A stretch of 64,000 nt of DNA from Ornithinimicrobium humiphilum (GCF_006716885.1 NZ_VFPU01000001.1:620001-684000); one strand, 5' to 3'. Numbered from the stretch's first letter, positions 27,227 to 39,385 are shown. Program-made: numbers and translations. Notes: generated by a model not told the origin, from the sequence alone.

Positions 27227-27577
27227 ATGATCATCGGCGTCGGGATCGACGTGGTCGACATCGCGCGCTTCACCGCCCGCATGGAGGCCAACACGCGCCT
27301 GGGCGAGCGCCTCTTCACCAGCGAGGAGCTCGGTCTGCGCCCGGAGTCGATGGCGGCGCGCTTCGCGGCCAAGGAGGCCCTCGCCAAGGCGCTGGGTGCT
27401 CCTGTCGGCCTGCGCTGGACCGACGCGTGGGTGGAGCGAGACACCACCGGCCGCCCGCACCTGCGCACGCAGGGCACGGTCCGCGCCCGCGCCGACGAGC
27501 TCGGCGTCACCTCCCTGCACGTCTCGCTGTCCCACGACGCCGGGGTCGCCTCGGCCGTCGTCGTCGCGGAGGGCTGA
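27227..27577 (+). CDS. acpS: holo-[acyl-carrier-protein] synthase AcpS
   Basis: A 116-residue phosphopantetheinyl transferase. [13 protein letters not shown] carries the metal-binding Asp and [13 protein letters not shown] the second conserved motif with its Glu and Lys. It transfers 4'-phosphopantetheine from CoA to ACP. It sits between glmS and nnrD in one operon, 10 bp after one and 3 bp before the other. The nearby coaA supplies the CoA. Confidence 0.95.
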   Translation: MIIGVGIDVVDIARFTARMEANTRLGERLFTSEELGLRPESMAARFAAKEALAKALGAPVGLRWTDAWVERDTTGRPHLRTQGTVRARADELGVTSLHVSLSHDAGVASAVVVAEG

Positions 27578-27580
27578 CAC

Positions 27581-29071
27581 ATGCTCCAGGGGTATGCCGT
27601 TCCCGACGTCCGCGCCGCCGAGGACCGGGTGCGCGCGGGCCTGCCCGACGGCGAGCTCATGCAGCGCGCCGCCCGCGGCCTGGCCGAGGTCGTGGCCGTC
27701 CGGGCCGAGCAGGAGGACGCCCGACGCGTCGTCGTGCTCGCCGGTCCCGGTGACAACGGCGGCGACGCCCTGTGGGCCGCGTCCTTCCTCGAGGGGGTCG
27801 AGGTCGTCGTCGTCGGGATCGCCGCCCGGCTGCACGAGGCCGGCCTGGCGGCCGCCCGTGCGGCCGGCTGCACCGTGCTCGAGGTCGACCCCGCCGCCGA
27901 CTCCCTCCCGCCAGCGGTGATCGACGCCCTCGCTGGGGCCGAGGTCGTCGTCGACGGGCTGCTCGGCATCGGCGGGCGGCCGGGCCTGCGGGGCGCCATG
28001 GCCGTCGCCGTCGACGCGGTGCCGGACGCGGCATACCTCGTGGCGGTGGACCTGCCCAGCGGCGCCGACCCCGCGGGGCAGGAGCCGGTCGGGACGGCCG
28101 TCTTCGCCGACGAGACCGTGACCTTCGGCCCGGCCAAGCCGGTCCACCTGCTGCCGGCCACCGAGGCGGCCGTCGGGCGGCTCACGGTCGTCGACATCGG
28201 TGTGGAGATGGACGTGCCGCCGGCCGTCGAGCGGCTCGACCACGCCGACGTCGCCGGGCTGTGGCCGGTGCCCGGACCGCGCGACCACAAGTACACCCGC
28301 GGCGTCCTCGGCGTGGTCGCCGGCAGCGACGACTACCCCGGGGCCGCGGTCCTGGCCACGACGGCCGCCGTGTGCGCCGGCGCCGGCATGGTGCGCTACG
28401 TCGGACCGCAGCGCCCCACCGACCTGGTGCTGCGGTCCTGCCCCGAGGTGGTGCCAGGGCCCGGACGGATGCAGGCCGCCGTGGTCGGCCCCGGCGTCGA
28501 GCCCGTGGCCTGCCCGCACCCGGACTGCGCCGACCACCAGGCCGACGTCGTGCGCGAGCTGCTGGACTCCGACCTGCCCCTCGTCGTCGACGCGGGGGCG
28601 CTGGAGATCCTGGCCGGCCGGGTGAAGGCCGGGGCACGCCGATCGGCCCCGACCCTGCTCACCCCGCACGCGGGGGAGCTGGCGCGGCTGCTGACCTTCC
28701 TCGACCGCGGCACGAGCCGCGAGGTGGTCGAGGCCGCCCCGCTGCGCAGCGCCCGCCGGGTCGCCGAGCTCACCGGCTGCACCGTGCTGCTCAAGGGCTC
28801 GACCACGCTCGTCGTCGACCCCGACCCGGGCGTGCCGGCCCGTTCGCAGGCCGACGCCCCGCCCTGGCTCGCCACGGCCGGCGCGGGCGACGTGCTGGCC
28901 GGGATCGCCGGCACCCTCCTGGCCGCCGGGCTGGCGCCCCGCGACGCCGGCTCGCTCGCCGCGCTGGTCCACGGGCTGGCCGCCGACAGGGCCAACCCGG
29001 GCGGCCCTGTCCGGGCCCTGGCGGTCGCCGCAGCCGTCCCCGGAGTGGTGGCCCACCTGCTGCGCCGGTGA
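27581..29071 (+). CDS. nnrD: bifunctional NAD(P)H-hydrate epimerase / ADP-dependent dehydratase NnrD
   Basis: A 496-residue fusion. The N-terminal YjeF_N epimerase (about 1-205) has LMQRAARGLAEV and GPGDNGGDALWAA, converting R- to S-NAD(P)HX. The C-terminal ribokinase-like dehydratase (about 215-496) has TPHAGELARLL, LLKGSTTLV and TAGAGDVLAGI, using ADP to dehydrate S-NAD(P)HX. The gene contains two GGTATGCC/GGCATACC copies (27591 and 28030) that use TAT and GCA codons rare elsewhere in the window. It is the third gene of the glmS-acpS-nnrD operon. Confidence 0.95.
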   Translation: MLQGYAVPDVRAAEDRVRAGLPDGELMQRAARGLAEVVAVRAEQEDARRVVVLAGPGDNGGDALWAASFLEGVEVVVVGIAARLHEAGLAAARAAGCTVLEVDPAADSLPPAVIDALAGAEVVVDGLLGIGGRPGLRGAMAVAVDAVPDAAYLVAVDLPSGADPAGQEPVGTAVFADETVTFGPAKPVHLLPATEAAVGRLTVVDIGVEMDVPPAVERLDHADVAGLWPVPGPRDHKYTRGVLGVVAGSDDYPGAAVLATTAAVCAGAGMVRYVGPQRPTDLVLRSCPEVVPGPGRMQAAVVGPGVEPVACPHPDCADHQADVVRELLDSDLPLVVDAGALEILAGRVKAGARRSAPTLLTPHAGELARLLTFLDRGTSREVVEAAPLRSARRVAELTGCTVLLKGSTTLVVDPDPGVPARSQADAPPWLATAGAGDVLAGIAGTLLAAGLAPRDAGSLAALVHGLAADRANPGGPVRALAVAAAVPGVVAHLLRR

Positions 29072-29089
29072 CCTTGCTAGGTTGACGCC

Positions 29090-29548
29090 ATGGATCAGCG
29101 CCTCTCCCTGGTGACCCTCGGTGTGTCCGACATGGACCGTGCCAAGTCCTTCTACACGGCCCTCGGCTGGGAGCCCGGCCCGTCGCCGGAGCACATCGAG
29201 TTCTTCCAGGTCGGGGGCATGGTCCTCGCGCTCTGGGACCGGATGGCGCTCGCCGTCGACTCCGGCATCGACATCGACGACGAGACCGAGGACACCCCCG
29301 GCAGCGGTGACGGCTGGGGCGGCAAGGTCCTCGGTCTCAACGTGTCGAGCTCGGCCGACGTCGACGAGCAGTTCGCCACCGCGGTCGACGCGGGCGCGCG
29401 GGTGCTGCGCAGGCCGGCGACCCGCTACTGGGGCGGCTACTCCGCGGTCTTCGAGGACCCGGACGGCCACGTGTGGGAGATCGCCTACAACCCCTACTGG
29501 ACCGTCACGGACGACGGTCGGACGCTGCTGGGCGACGGTCGGGGCTGA
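29090..29548 (+). CDS. VOC-family protein (glyoxalase fold)
   Basis: A 152-residue VOC protein: LSLVTLGVSDMDRAKSFYTA at the start, FEDPDGHVWEIAYNP near the end with the usual acidic metal ligand. Substrate unknown. TAGGTT ends six bases before ATG 29090. The last 44 bp overlap the 3' end of the convergent TerC gene, so the two mRNAs are antisense over their stop codons. Confidence 0.88.
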   Translation: MDQRLSLVTLGVSDMDRAKSFYTALGWEPGPSPEHIEFFQVGGMVLALWDRMALAVDSGIDIDDETEDTPGSGDGWGGKVLGLNVSSSADVDEQFATAVDAGARVLRRPATRYWGGYSAVFEDPDGHVWEIAYNPYWTVTDDGRTLLGDGRG

Positions 29549-30623
29549 CCTCGGCGGCGGGCTCTCCGTCGTCGCCGGGCTCCACCTGCTCGGTCCTCTC
29601 GGCCGGTTCCCCCTCCGCGCCGCCCGCCCGCCGGTCGGCGACGAGGCTCGTCGCCACGGTGACCGCCAGGATGCCGACGATCACGACCAGCGAGGCCAGC
29701 GTCGGCACCGTCGGCACCTGCTCCCAGATCCCGTGGGCCCAGTGCAGGGCCAGCTTGACGCCGATGAAGGCCAGGATCACCGAGAGGCCGTAGCCGAGGT
29801 GGCGCAGCTTGCTCAGGGCGCCCTCGAGGACGAAGTAGAGGGCGCGCAGGCCCAGCAGGGCGAAGGCGTTCGTGATGAACACCAGGTAGGGGTCGCCGGT
29901 GATGCCGTAGACGGCGGGCACGGAGTCGACGGCGAAGACGATGTCGGTGCCCAGCAGCGCGAGCACGACCAGCGCCAGCGGGGTCAGTGCCCGCCTCCCG
30001 CCCTCCCACGTGGTCATCCGGGTGCCCTCGTAGTCGTCCGCCACCGGCACGAACCGCCGGACCAGTCGGACGACGGGCAGCTGCGAGACGTCGACCCCGT
30101 GCGAGCCGTCCCGGGCGTCGCGGAAAACCTTGACCGCGGTGACGAGCAGGATCAGCCCGAAGACCAGGAAGGTGATCGCGAAGCTCGAGATCAGCGCGGC
30201 GCCGACGGCGATGAAGATCGCGCGCAGCACCAGCGCCCCGGCGATGCCGAGGAGCAGGACGCGCTGCTGCAGCGCGCGAGGGACCGCGAAGGCGCCGAGG
30301 ATGAGGATGAAGACGAAGAGGTTGTCGACGGAGAGCGACTTCTCGACGAGGTAGCCGGTGTAGTACTCCAGGCCGGTCTGCCCGCCGTGGGCCGACCAGA
30401 TCCAGACGCCGAAGGCGAGCGGCAGGGCGAGGTAGAAGACCGACCAGCCGATCGCCTCGCGCATCGTCACCTCGTGCGGTCGGCGGGTGAGCAGCAGGTC
30501 GAGCACGAAGAGCGCCACGACGGCGCCGATCGTGACCCACCACAACCGGGCGTCGGCGATGCTCACGGTGGACGTCTCGGCGGCGGCCGCCAGGCCGGAG
30601 GGGGTCACGGGCACGGGTGTCAT
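29505..30623 (-). CDS. TerC/Alx-family membrane protein (manganese homeostasis)
   Basis: A 372-residue protein with nine or so helices. SVDNLFVFILILGAFAVP and LLGTDIVFAVDSVPAVYGIT are the paired acidic helices that define TerC, and the C-terminus is Glu/Arg-rich and cytoplasmic. Alx/TerC proteins export Mn2+ or support metallation of secreted enzymes. ATG 30623 follows GAGAGGT; the N-terminal frame extends to 30755 through the leader and is rejected because that region looks like a riboswitch. Its probable Mn2+ riboswitch supports the family role. Confidence 0.92.
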   Translation of the reverse strand: MTPVPVTPSGLAAAAETSTVSIADARLWWVTIGAVVALFVLDLLLTRRPHEVTMREAIGWSVFYLALPLAFGVWIWSAHGGQTGLEYYTGYLVEKSLSVDNLFVFILILGAFAVPRALQQRVLLLGIAGALVLRAIFIAVGAALISSFAITFLVFGLILLVTAVKVFRDARDGSHGVDVSQLPVVRLVRRFVPVADDYEGTRMTTWEGGRRALTPLALVVLALLGTDIVFAVDSVPAVYGITGDPYLVFITNAFALLGLRALYFVLEGALSKLRHLGYGLSVILAFIGVKLALHWAHGIWEQVPTVPTLASLVVIVGILAVTVATSLVADRRAGGAEGEPAERTEQVEPGDDGEPAAEVSPDRRPAASDRRP

Positions 30624-30652
30624 CAACGAAGGGACCTCTCGATCGCCGAACG

Positions 30653-30748
30653 GATCGAGGTCTCCTTCACCCTGGTCCAGGGCGCGCGCCGAGCGGGACA
30701 CGGGTCCCGCGCACTGACCGACGCGACTTGGCGAAGTACTCCCCTCGG
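30653..30748 (-). ncRNA. yybP-ykoY manganese riboswitch (probable)
   Basis: Read on the minus strand, the leader starts CCGAGGGGAGTACTTCGCC, contains GTCGGTCAGTGCG and ends GGAGACCTCGATCC. These match the three conserved blocks of yybP-ykoY as I know them: 5' GGGGAGUA, GUCGUCA-like core and 3' AGACCU. CCGAGG pairs with CCTCG(A) to close P1. The element lies immediately upstream of a TerC gene, the classic partner. Exact ends are approximate. Confidence 0.7.
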
Positions 30749-30757
30749 GGACCACCG

Positions 30758-30788
30758 AGGTTACGGGTATGCCGTTGAAGGGTCAACC
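30758..30788 (-). promoter_or_regulatory. TerC promoter
   Basis: On the minus strand TTGACC and TAACCT are separated by exactly 17 bp, an excellent sigma-A-like promoter placing the start just upstream of the riboswitch. The spacer contains one copy of the dispersed 10-mer (30766-30775). Confidence 0.75.
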
Positions 30789-30825
30789 GGGGCCGTTCGG
30801 CCGGTCGCTCGTTAGAGTCGGCGCC

Positions 30826-33535
<2,710 letters not shown>

Positions 33536-33751
33536 CTAGCCGATGGATGTGACGTGGCGTCAACGTGGGGCGCGTCACAGCTGGCCGGGCGAGGCCGTCA
33601 TCGTCGAATCTCTGCCCGCCCGACGTGCGTTCTTTGGCAGATCTCGCCCGCCGAAACGACGCCCGGTGCTGGCTACGCTGCCCGCACGCGTTGCTCCACG
33701 CGGCCCGTTGGCAAGGATGCCCGGGCCCCCGCACACAGAAAGTGCTCCCTG

Positions 33752-34744
33752 ATGCGCAATCGAATCTCCGTCGTGGCCGCGATCGCCCTCGTGACCGTTC
33801 CCCTCGTCGCCTGCGGATCGGACTCCGAGTCCGGTGGAGGTGACGGCGAGCTGCGGGTCGCCGCGATCTTCTCGGGCCCGACGACCGATGCCGACTACAA
33901 CGCCCTCGGCCTCCAGGCGCTGCAGGCGCTGGAGGTCGGCGACACGTCCTACTCCGAGTCGGTCCCGGTGCCGGACATCGAGCGCGTGCTCCAGGAGTAC
34001 GTCGCCGACGGCTACGACGTGATCTGGACGCACGGCTCGCAGTTCTACGAGGCCACGGCCAAGATCGCCGCGCAGAACCCCGACGTCTACTTCATCGGTG
34101 AGTTCGACGGCCAGCCCGAGGGCCAGCCGGAGAACGTCTGGGTCATCGACCGCAACTTCCACACGGTCTTCTACCCGCTCGGCACTCTGGCGGCCGAGCT
34201 GAGCGAGACGGGCAGCATCGCCTACCTGGGCGGCCTGTCGCTCCCGTTCTCCTACTCGGAGGTGCACGCCGTCGAGCAGGCCATCGCCGACAGCGGCAAG
34301 GACGTCAAGGTCAACCCGGTGTGGAGCGGCGACTTCAACGACACCGTCAAGGCCCAGCAGCTCACCAGCCAGCTGCTCTCCAACGGCAACGACGTCATCA
34401 TCACGTCCCTCAACCTCGGTGTCGTCGGCTCCTTCCAGGCGATCAACGAGACGGAGGTCGGCAAGACCTGGCTCACGGTGAAGTACACCGACAAGTCCCA
34501 GAACGGCCCCGACCACTACGCCGCCACCGTGAAGTACGACTTCGAGGGCCCGCTGGCCGAGGTCGTCGACAGCATCGAGGCCGGGGAGACCCAGGGCCAC
34601 TACGTGATCGAGTTCGGCCGCGGCGCGAGCGTGGCGCTGGGCGACAAGGTGCCCGACGCCGCGCGCGCCGCCGTCGAGGCGGCCGTCGAGGGCATCTCGG
34701 ACGGGTCGATCACCGTCGAGCTGGACCAGTCGGAGGTCGAGTGA
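33752..34744 (+). CDS. BMP-family nucleoside-binding lipoprotein
   Basis: A 330-residue lipoprotein with lipobox VPLVAC (Cys21) and the BMP/PnrA fold: LRVAAIFSGPTTDADYNALG, YVADGYDVIWTHGSQFYEA and NPDVYFIGEFDG. Family members bind purine or pyrimidine nucleosides for the ABC permeases encoded next. It heads a four-gene operon with 4-bp overlaps. A TACGCT box near 33674 may be the -10. Confidence 0.9.
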   Translation: MRNRISVVAAIALVTVPLVACGSDSESGGGDGELRVAAIFSGPTTDADYNALGLQALQALEVGDTSYSESVPVPDIERVLQEYVADGYDVIWTHGSQFYEATAKIAAQNPDVYFIGEFDGQPEGQPENVWVIDRNFHTVFYPLGTLAAELSETGSIAYLGGLSLPFSYSEVHAVEQAIADSGKDVKVNPVWSGDFNDTVKAQQLTSQLLSNGNDVIITSLNLGVVGSFQAINETEVGKTWLTVKYTDKSQNGPDHYAATVKYDFEGPLAEVVDSIEAGETQGHYVIEFGRGASVALGDKVPDAARAAVEAAVEGISDGSITVELDQSEVE

Positions 34745-36345
34745 CCACGGCGGGGGCGCCACCCCGGCTGCGGATGAGCGGGGTGGAGAAGACGTTCGGG
34801 ACGGTTCGGGCGCTGCGCTCGGCGCGCCTCGAGGTCGGCGCCCACGAGGTCCACGGGCTGCTCGGTGGCAACGGCGCCGGCAAGACGACCCTCATGAACA
34901 TCCTCTACGGCCTCTACCGGGCCGATGCGGGTCTGATCGAGATCGACGGGGCCCAGGTGAGCATCTCCTCGCCCCGCGACGCGATCGCCGCGGGCATCGG
35001 GATGGTGCACCAGACCTTCCTGCAGATCGAGTCCTACACGGTCACAGAGAACATCGTCCTCGGCGCCTCGGGGCTCGGCCGGTTCCGGATGGACCTCTCC
35101 GAGGCGCGCGCCCGCATCGTGGAGCTGAGCGAGCGCTTCGGCCTCGCGGTGGACCCGGACGCCGTCGTCGAGCAGCTGCCCGTCGGCGTGCGGCAGCGGG
35201 TGGAGATCCTCAAGGCCCTCTACCAGGGGTCGCGCATCCTCATCCTCGACGAGCCGACGACGAACCTCACGCCCCAGGAGGTGGACGACCTCTTCGCCTC
35301 GATCCGCACGATGGTGGACGAGGGGATGAGCGTCATCCTCATCACCCACAAGATCCGCGAGACGATGGGCGTCTGCGACCGCATGACGATCATGCGCGAC
35401 GGCCAGTACGTCCTCGACGTGGACCGCGCGGACACCAGCCCCGAGCACCTCGCGGCCACCATGGTCGGTGAGGAGGTCGCGGTCGCGACCGAGGACGCCG
35501 ACGCCGGTGTCCTCGTCGCCGCCGGCCTCGTCGACGACGAGGTCGCCGACCAGCCGGAGCGGACGGTCGAGACGCGGGGCGGCGGCCTCAGCGCCCGCGG
35601 GCTGCGCATCGCCAACGACCACGGGGTGGCGATCTTCGACGACTTCGACGTCGAGATCGCCCCCGGCGAGATCCTCGGCATCGCAGGTGTTGCCGGCAAC
35701 GGCCAGGTCGAGCTCGCCGAGGCCCTCTCGGGCGTGCGCCCGCTGGTCGCCGGCACGGTGCGGTTGGGGGAGTGGGAGCTGGTCGGCGGCGACCGTCAGC
35801 GCCCTACCTCCGACTGGCTGTCGCTGGGCGTCTCCTACGTGCCGGAGGACCGGCACCGTGACGGCATACTCCCGACGCGCTCGATCACCGAGAACCTCCT
35901 GCTGGGTTCCCAGCGCAGCTCCGAGGTCCGCTCGCGCGGCCTGATCGACTGGCGTCGCGCCCGGCGCAACGCCGAAGAGGTCATCGAGCGGTTCAGCGTG
36001 CGGGCCAGCGGGCCCAACGCCCTCGCCGGCGACCTGTCGGGCGGCAACATCCAGCGCGTCATCCTGGCTCGCGCCTTCGCCCGGAAGCCGCGCCTGCTCG
36101 TGCTGCACAACCCCACACGCGGGCTGGACATCCGGTCCACCCAGTTCGTCTACGAGCAGGTGCACGCCGCGGCAGCCTCCGGGTGCGCAGTCCTGCTCAT
36201 CTCCGAGGACCTCGACGAGGTGATCACCCTGAGCGACCGCATCGTCGCGCTGTACAGCGGGAGCAGTACCGGCGAATGGGCCCGCGGAGAGGCCGACCGC
36301 TACGAGATCGGACGCTCCATGACAGGTCTGGTGAAGAACGCATGA
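34741..36345 (+). CDS. nucleoside ABC transporter ATPase (two NBDs)
   Basis: A 534-residue tandem ATPase. NBD1 has Walker A GGNGAGKTT, signature LPVGVRQR and Walker B ILILDEPTTNLT. NBD2 has GVAGNGQVEL in place of Walker A (no Lys-Thr) and a standard LSGGNIQR. This asymmetric degeneracy is usual in BmpC/NupB-type subunits. GTG 34741 overlaps the binding-protein stop. It partners with the two following permeases. Confidence 0.93.
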   Translation: MTTAGAPPRLRMSGVEKTFGTVRALRSARLEVGAHEVHGLLGGNGAGKTTLMNILYGLYRADAGLIEIDGAQVSISSPRDAIAAGIGMVHQTFLQIESYTVTENIVLGASGLGRFRMDLSEARARIVELSERFGLAVDPDAVVEQLPVGVRQRVEILKALYQGSRILILDEPTTNLTPQEVDDLFASIRTMVDEGMSVILITHKIRETMGVCDRMTIMRDGQYVLDVDRADTSPEHLAATMVGEEVAVATEDADAGVLVAAGLVDDEVADQPERTVETRGGGLSARGLRIANDHGVAIFDDFDVEIAPGEILGIAGVAGNGQVELAEALSGVRPLVAGTVRLGEWELVGGDRQRPTSDWLSLGVSYVPEDRHRDGILPTRSITENLLLGSQRSSEVRSRGLIDWRRARRNAEEVIERFSVRASGPNALAGDLSGGNIQRVILARAFARKPRLLVLHNPTRGLDIRSTQFVYEQVHAAAASGCAVLLISEDLDEVITLSDRIVALYSGSSTGEWARGEADRYEIGRSMTGLVKNA

Positions 36346-37451
36346 CCGCTACCCAGAACCACGAGGTCGCAGGCGTCCCGGATGCGGCGCCCCCTCCTGC
36401 CCGCCCGCGGAGCCCGAGGACCGTGCGCGACCTGGCGTGGCTCGTGCTGCCCTACGTCGCCTCGGTCCTGCTGGCCTTCGTGGTCGGCGGGCTGGTCATC
36501 CTGGCGCTGGGCAACGACCCCGTCAAGGCGTTCGAGTCGGTGCTCACGACCTCCTTCAAGACCCAGTTCGGCTTCGTGGAGACGATGCACAAGTGGGTCA
36601 CCGTGGTGCTGTGCGCCTACGCCTTCACGATCCCGCTGGCCACCGGCAAGTTCAACATCGGTGCCGAGGGCCAGCTGCTCATGGGCGCCACCGGTGCCGT
36701 CGCGGTCGGGATCCTCCTCTCGGACCTGCCGATGATCGTGCTGCTGCCGCTCGTGCTGGTGGCCGGCATCCTCGCGGGCGCGGTGTGGGCGGGCGTCTCC
36801 GCCTTCCTGCTCGTGCGTTTCGGCGTCAACGAGATCCTCAGCACGGTGCTGCTCAACTTCGTCTCCTTCCAGGCGATCGACTACGTGGCCTCCCACGTCT
36901 GGCCCGACCGCGGTGCGGGCCACCCCGCCACCATCCGGGTCGGCGAGGGGGCGCTCCTGCCGCGCATCGGGGACGCGCCGAACCTGCACGCCGGAGTGAT
37001 CCTCACCGTGCTCCTCGCGGTCGCGCTCGCGATCTTCATGCGCAGCACCGCGACCGGCTTCGAGATGCGCGCGGTCGGCGCCAACCTCAGGGCCTCGCTC
37101 GTGCACGGTGTGCGCACCTCGCGGCTCGCCGGTGCCGGCCTGGTCATCGGCGGGGCGCTCGGCGGCCTGGCCGGCGCGATCGAGGTCGCCGGCGTCCACG
37201 GCAAGATGCTCGAGGGGATGCAGTCCAACTTCCTCATCCTCGGCATCATCGTCGGGCTGATGGCCCGCGGGAACCTGGTCGCCGTGCCGTTCGTGGCCTT
37301 CGGCATCGCCGTCCTCGAGGTCGGCGCCAGCTCGATGCAGCGCTCGGCCCAGGTGCCGGTCGAGGTCGTCCTCATCATCGAGGCGATGATCCTGATCTTC
37401 CTCCTCCTCTCGGACGTCGTCCGGGCCAGATTCCGAGGTGCCAGCGCATGA
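36342..37451 (+). CDS. nucleoside ABC transporter permease 1 (BmpB/NupP type)
   Basis: A 369-residue permease of the BPD_transp_2 family with eight to ten helices after a Pro-rich N-terminus. TGKFNIGAEGQLLMGA is the signature block near residue 105, and EILSTVLLNFVSFQAIDYV and AVGANLRASLVHGVRTSRLA follow. It overlaps both neighbours by four bases (ATGA). Confidence 0.93.
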   Translation: MTATQNHEVAGVPDAAPPPARPRSPRTVRDLAWLVLPYVASVLLAFVVGGLVILALGNDPVKAFESVLTTSFKTQFGFVETMHKWVTVVLCAYAFTIPLATGKFNIGAEGQLLMGATGAVAVGILLSDLPMIVLLPLVLVAGILAGAVWAGVSAFLLVRFGVNEILSTVLLNFVSFQAIDYVASHVWPDRGAGHPATIRVGEGALLPRIGDAPNLHAGVILTVLLAVALAIFMRSTATGFEMRAVGANLRASLVHGVRTSRLAGAGLVIGGALGGLAGAIEVAGVHGKMLEGMQSNFLILGIIVGLMARGNLVAVPFVAFGIAVLEVGASSMQRSAQVPVEVVLIIEAMILIFLLLSDVVRARFRGASA

Positions 37452-38380
37452 ATGCCGTGACCGACTTCTTCGCCCTGCTCATCCCGGCGATGGTGCCCTT
37501 CGTGCTGGCCGCCCAGGGCACGGTGCTCAGCGGCCGGGCAGGCCTGTTCAACGTGTCGCAGGAGGGCCTCATGGTCCTCGGCGCCTCCGTCGGATTCCTC
37601 GTCAGCTGGCAGGTCGGCAGCAACACCGTCGGCCTGCTCGCCGCCCTCGCCATCGGCGGCCTCTTCGGGCTGGTCTTCGCCTACACGACGACGATGCTCC
37701 GGCTCGACCAGTTCGTCATCGGTCTGGCGCTCTACTTCGCCGCCCTCGGCCTGGCGAGCCTGCTCTACCGGGCCGTGGTCGGCGTCACGCTGGAGCCGCC
37801 GCTCATCCCGACCCTGAAGGACTACCCCATCCCGCTGCTGTCGGACGTCCCGCTGCTCGGACGGGCGCTCTTCAGCCACGACCTGGTCGTCTACCTCACC
37901 TTCCTGCTGTCCTTCGTGATCTGGTGGTTCATGTACCGCACCAGCGCGGGCATGCGCTTCCGCGCCGTGGGCGAGAACCCGAAGTCGGCCGACAGCGTGG
38001 GCATCCCGGTGCTCCGGACCCGCATGTGGGCCGGTGTGGTCGGAGCCGCCCTGATGACCGTCGCGGGTGCCTACCTCCCGATGGTGTACACCGGCACGTT
38101 CACCGAGGGCATGGTCGCCGGCCGTGGCTGGCTGGTCATCGCGCTCGCCTTCCTGGGCGGCTGGCGCCCCCATCTGGTGGTCGCGGGAGCGGCGTTCTTC
38201 GCGGGTATGGAGGTGCTCGCCCTGCAGGCGCAGGTCACGGGCGTGGGCATCCCGCACCAGTTCGTCCTCATGCTCCCCTACGTCGGAACGCTCGTGGTGA
38301 TGATCTTCGCCTTCCGCTGGGCGCGACAGCCGGCCTTCCTGGGCCTCAACTACGACCGGGAGAGCCGCCTGTCCGGCTAG
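37448..38380 (+). CDS. nucleoside ABC transporter permease 2 (BmpC/NupQ type)
   Basis: A 310-residue permease: GTVLSGRAGLFNVSQEGLMV near the N-terminus, RFRAVGENPKSADSVGIPV in the coupling loop and GRGWLVIALAFLGGWRP near the end are conserved in this family. It pairs with permease 1 as a heterodimer. The stop is followed by a 15-bp perfect terminator shared with the convergent carbamate kinase gene. Confidence 0.93.
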   Translation: MNAVTDFFALLIPAMVPFVLAAQGTVLSGRAGLFNVSQEGLMVLGASVGFLVSWQVGSNTVGLLAALAIGGLFGLVFAYTTTMLRLDQFVIGLALYFAALGLASLLYRAVVGVTLEPPLIPTLKDYPIPLLSDVPLLGRALFSHDLVVYLTFLLSFVIWWFMYRTSAGMRFRAVGENPKSADSVGIPVLRTRMWAGVVGAALMTVAGAYLPMVYTGTFTEGMVAGRGWLVIALAFLGGWRPHLVVAGAAFFAGMEVLALQAQVTGVGIPHQFVLMLPYVGTLVVMIFAFRWARQPAFLGLNYDRESRLSG

Positions 38381-38397
38381 CCGGCAGGACGAACGAC

Positions 38398-38430
38398 GAG
38401 GGCGGTCGGCACCAGGTGCCGACCGCCCTC
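38398..38430. terminator. bidirectional terminator between nucleoside importer and carbamate kinase
   Basis: GAGGGCGGTCGGCAC (38398-38412) and GTGCCGACCGCCCTC (38416-38430) form a 15-bp perfect stem with a 3-base loop, followed by TTCGT. Confidence 0.9.
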
Positions 38431-38452
38431 TTCGTGGTGGGTGGGGGCCGCG

Positions 38453-39385
38453 TCAGGGGACGACGATCGTGCCCGTCCGGCCGTCGGCCGCCTCGGTGAT
38501 GGAGGCCAGGTCGGTGACGACGGCCCGAGGGCCGCCGGCCTCGACGAAGCGTGTGACGGCCTCGACCTTGGGCAGCATCGAGCCCTCGCCGAACTCACCG
38601 GCACGGATGTGCCCGCGCATCTCCGCCGCGGTCACCTCGCCCAGGGGGCGGGCCTCGGGGGTGCCCCAGCCGAGGACGGCGTGCTCCACGTCGGTGGCGA
38701 TGATCAGCAGGTCGGCTCCGACCTGACGGCTCAGCAGGGTGGCCGTGAGGTCCTTGTCGATGACGGCCTCGACGCCGCGGTAGCCGCCGTCCGGGTCGGG
38801 GGCGACCGGGATGCCACCGCCACCCGAGGAGACGACGAGGAAGCCCTGGTCGAGGAGGGCCGTGACGGCGGGTGCGTCGACGATCTCGATCGGCTCGGGG
38901 GAGGCGACCAGTCGGCGCCAGCCCTTGGCGCCCTCGTTGCGCCATACCTGGCCCTGGGCCTGCATCTCGACGGCGCGCTCCGCGGTGGCGTAGGGGCCCA
39001 CCGCCTTGGTGGGCCGGGTGAAGGCCGGGTCGTCGGGGTCGACGCGGGTGCGGGAGATCAGGGCGGCGACGGGACGGGAGGCCTCCTGCGCGGCGAGGCT
39101 GCGTTCGAGGGCGTTGATCAGCGTGAAGCCGATGGTGCCCTGCGTCTGGGCGCCGCACCAGTCCAGGCTCACGGGCGTGAGCATGTGGGCGGAGAGCTCG
39201 TTCTTGAGCAGGATGTTGCCCACCTGCGGACCGTTGCCGTGCGTCAGGACGACCTCGTGGCCGGCGGCCACGAGCCGGGCGACGTGGTCGGCGGCGACCG
39301 CGATCGCCGCGCGCTGGTCGTCCGGCGTGGACCGGCCGTCCGGTGCCGTCATCGCGTTGCCCCCCAGGGCCAGGACGATCCTCAT
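38453..39385 (-). CDS. arcC: carbamate kinase (ArcC/AllK type)
   Basis: A 310-residue carbamate kinase starting MRIVLALGGNAM, with LTHGNGPQVGN, SSGGGGIPV and AVIDKDLTATLL typical of the amino-acid kinase fold. It interconverts carbamoyl phosphate + ADP and ATP + carbamate. GAAGGAG supports ATG 39385, which overlaps the upstream NmrA-like stop (ATGA). No arginine deiminase genes are near; instead hydantoinase, Mo hydroxylase and FdrA genes are, so it probably works catabolically to make ATP from carbamoyl phosphate released by the FdrA/DUF1116 enzyme. It is the last gene of the hyuA operon. Confidence 0.93.
   Translation of the reverse strand: MRIVLALGGNAMTAPDGRSTPDDQRAAIAVAADHVARLVAAGHEVVLTHGNGPQVGNILLKNELSAHMLTPVSLDWCGAQTQGTIGFTLINALERSLAAQEASRPVAALISRTRVDPDDPAFTRPTKAVGPYATAERAVEMQAQGQVWRNEGAKGWRRLVASPEPIEIVDAPAVTALLDQGFLVVSSGGGGIPVAPDPDGGYRGVEAVIDKDLTATLLSRQVGADLLIIATDVEHAVLGWGTPEARPLGEVTAAEMRGHIRAGEFGEGSMLPKVEAVTRFVEAGGPRAVVTDLASITEAADGRTGTIVVP

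Noticed and set aside
30624..30755. N-terminal extension of TerC through its leader
   Set aside because: The extension is open but overlaps the riboswitch-like RNA and lacks membrane or domain features; ATG 30623 has a ribosome site.
38453..39385. Arginine deiminase pathway carbamate kinase
   Set aside because: No arcA or arcB nearby; the operon partners are hydantoinase subunits.
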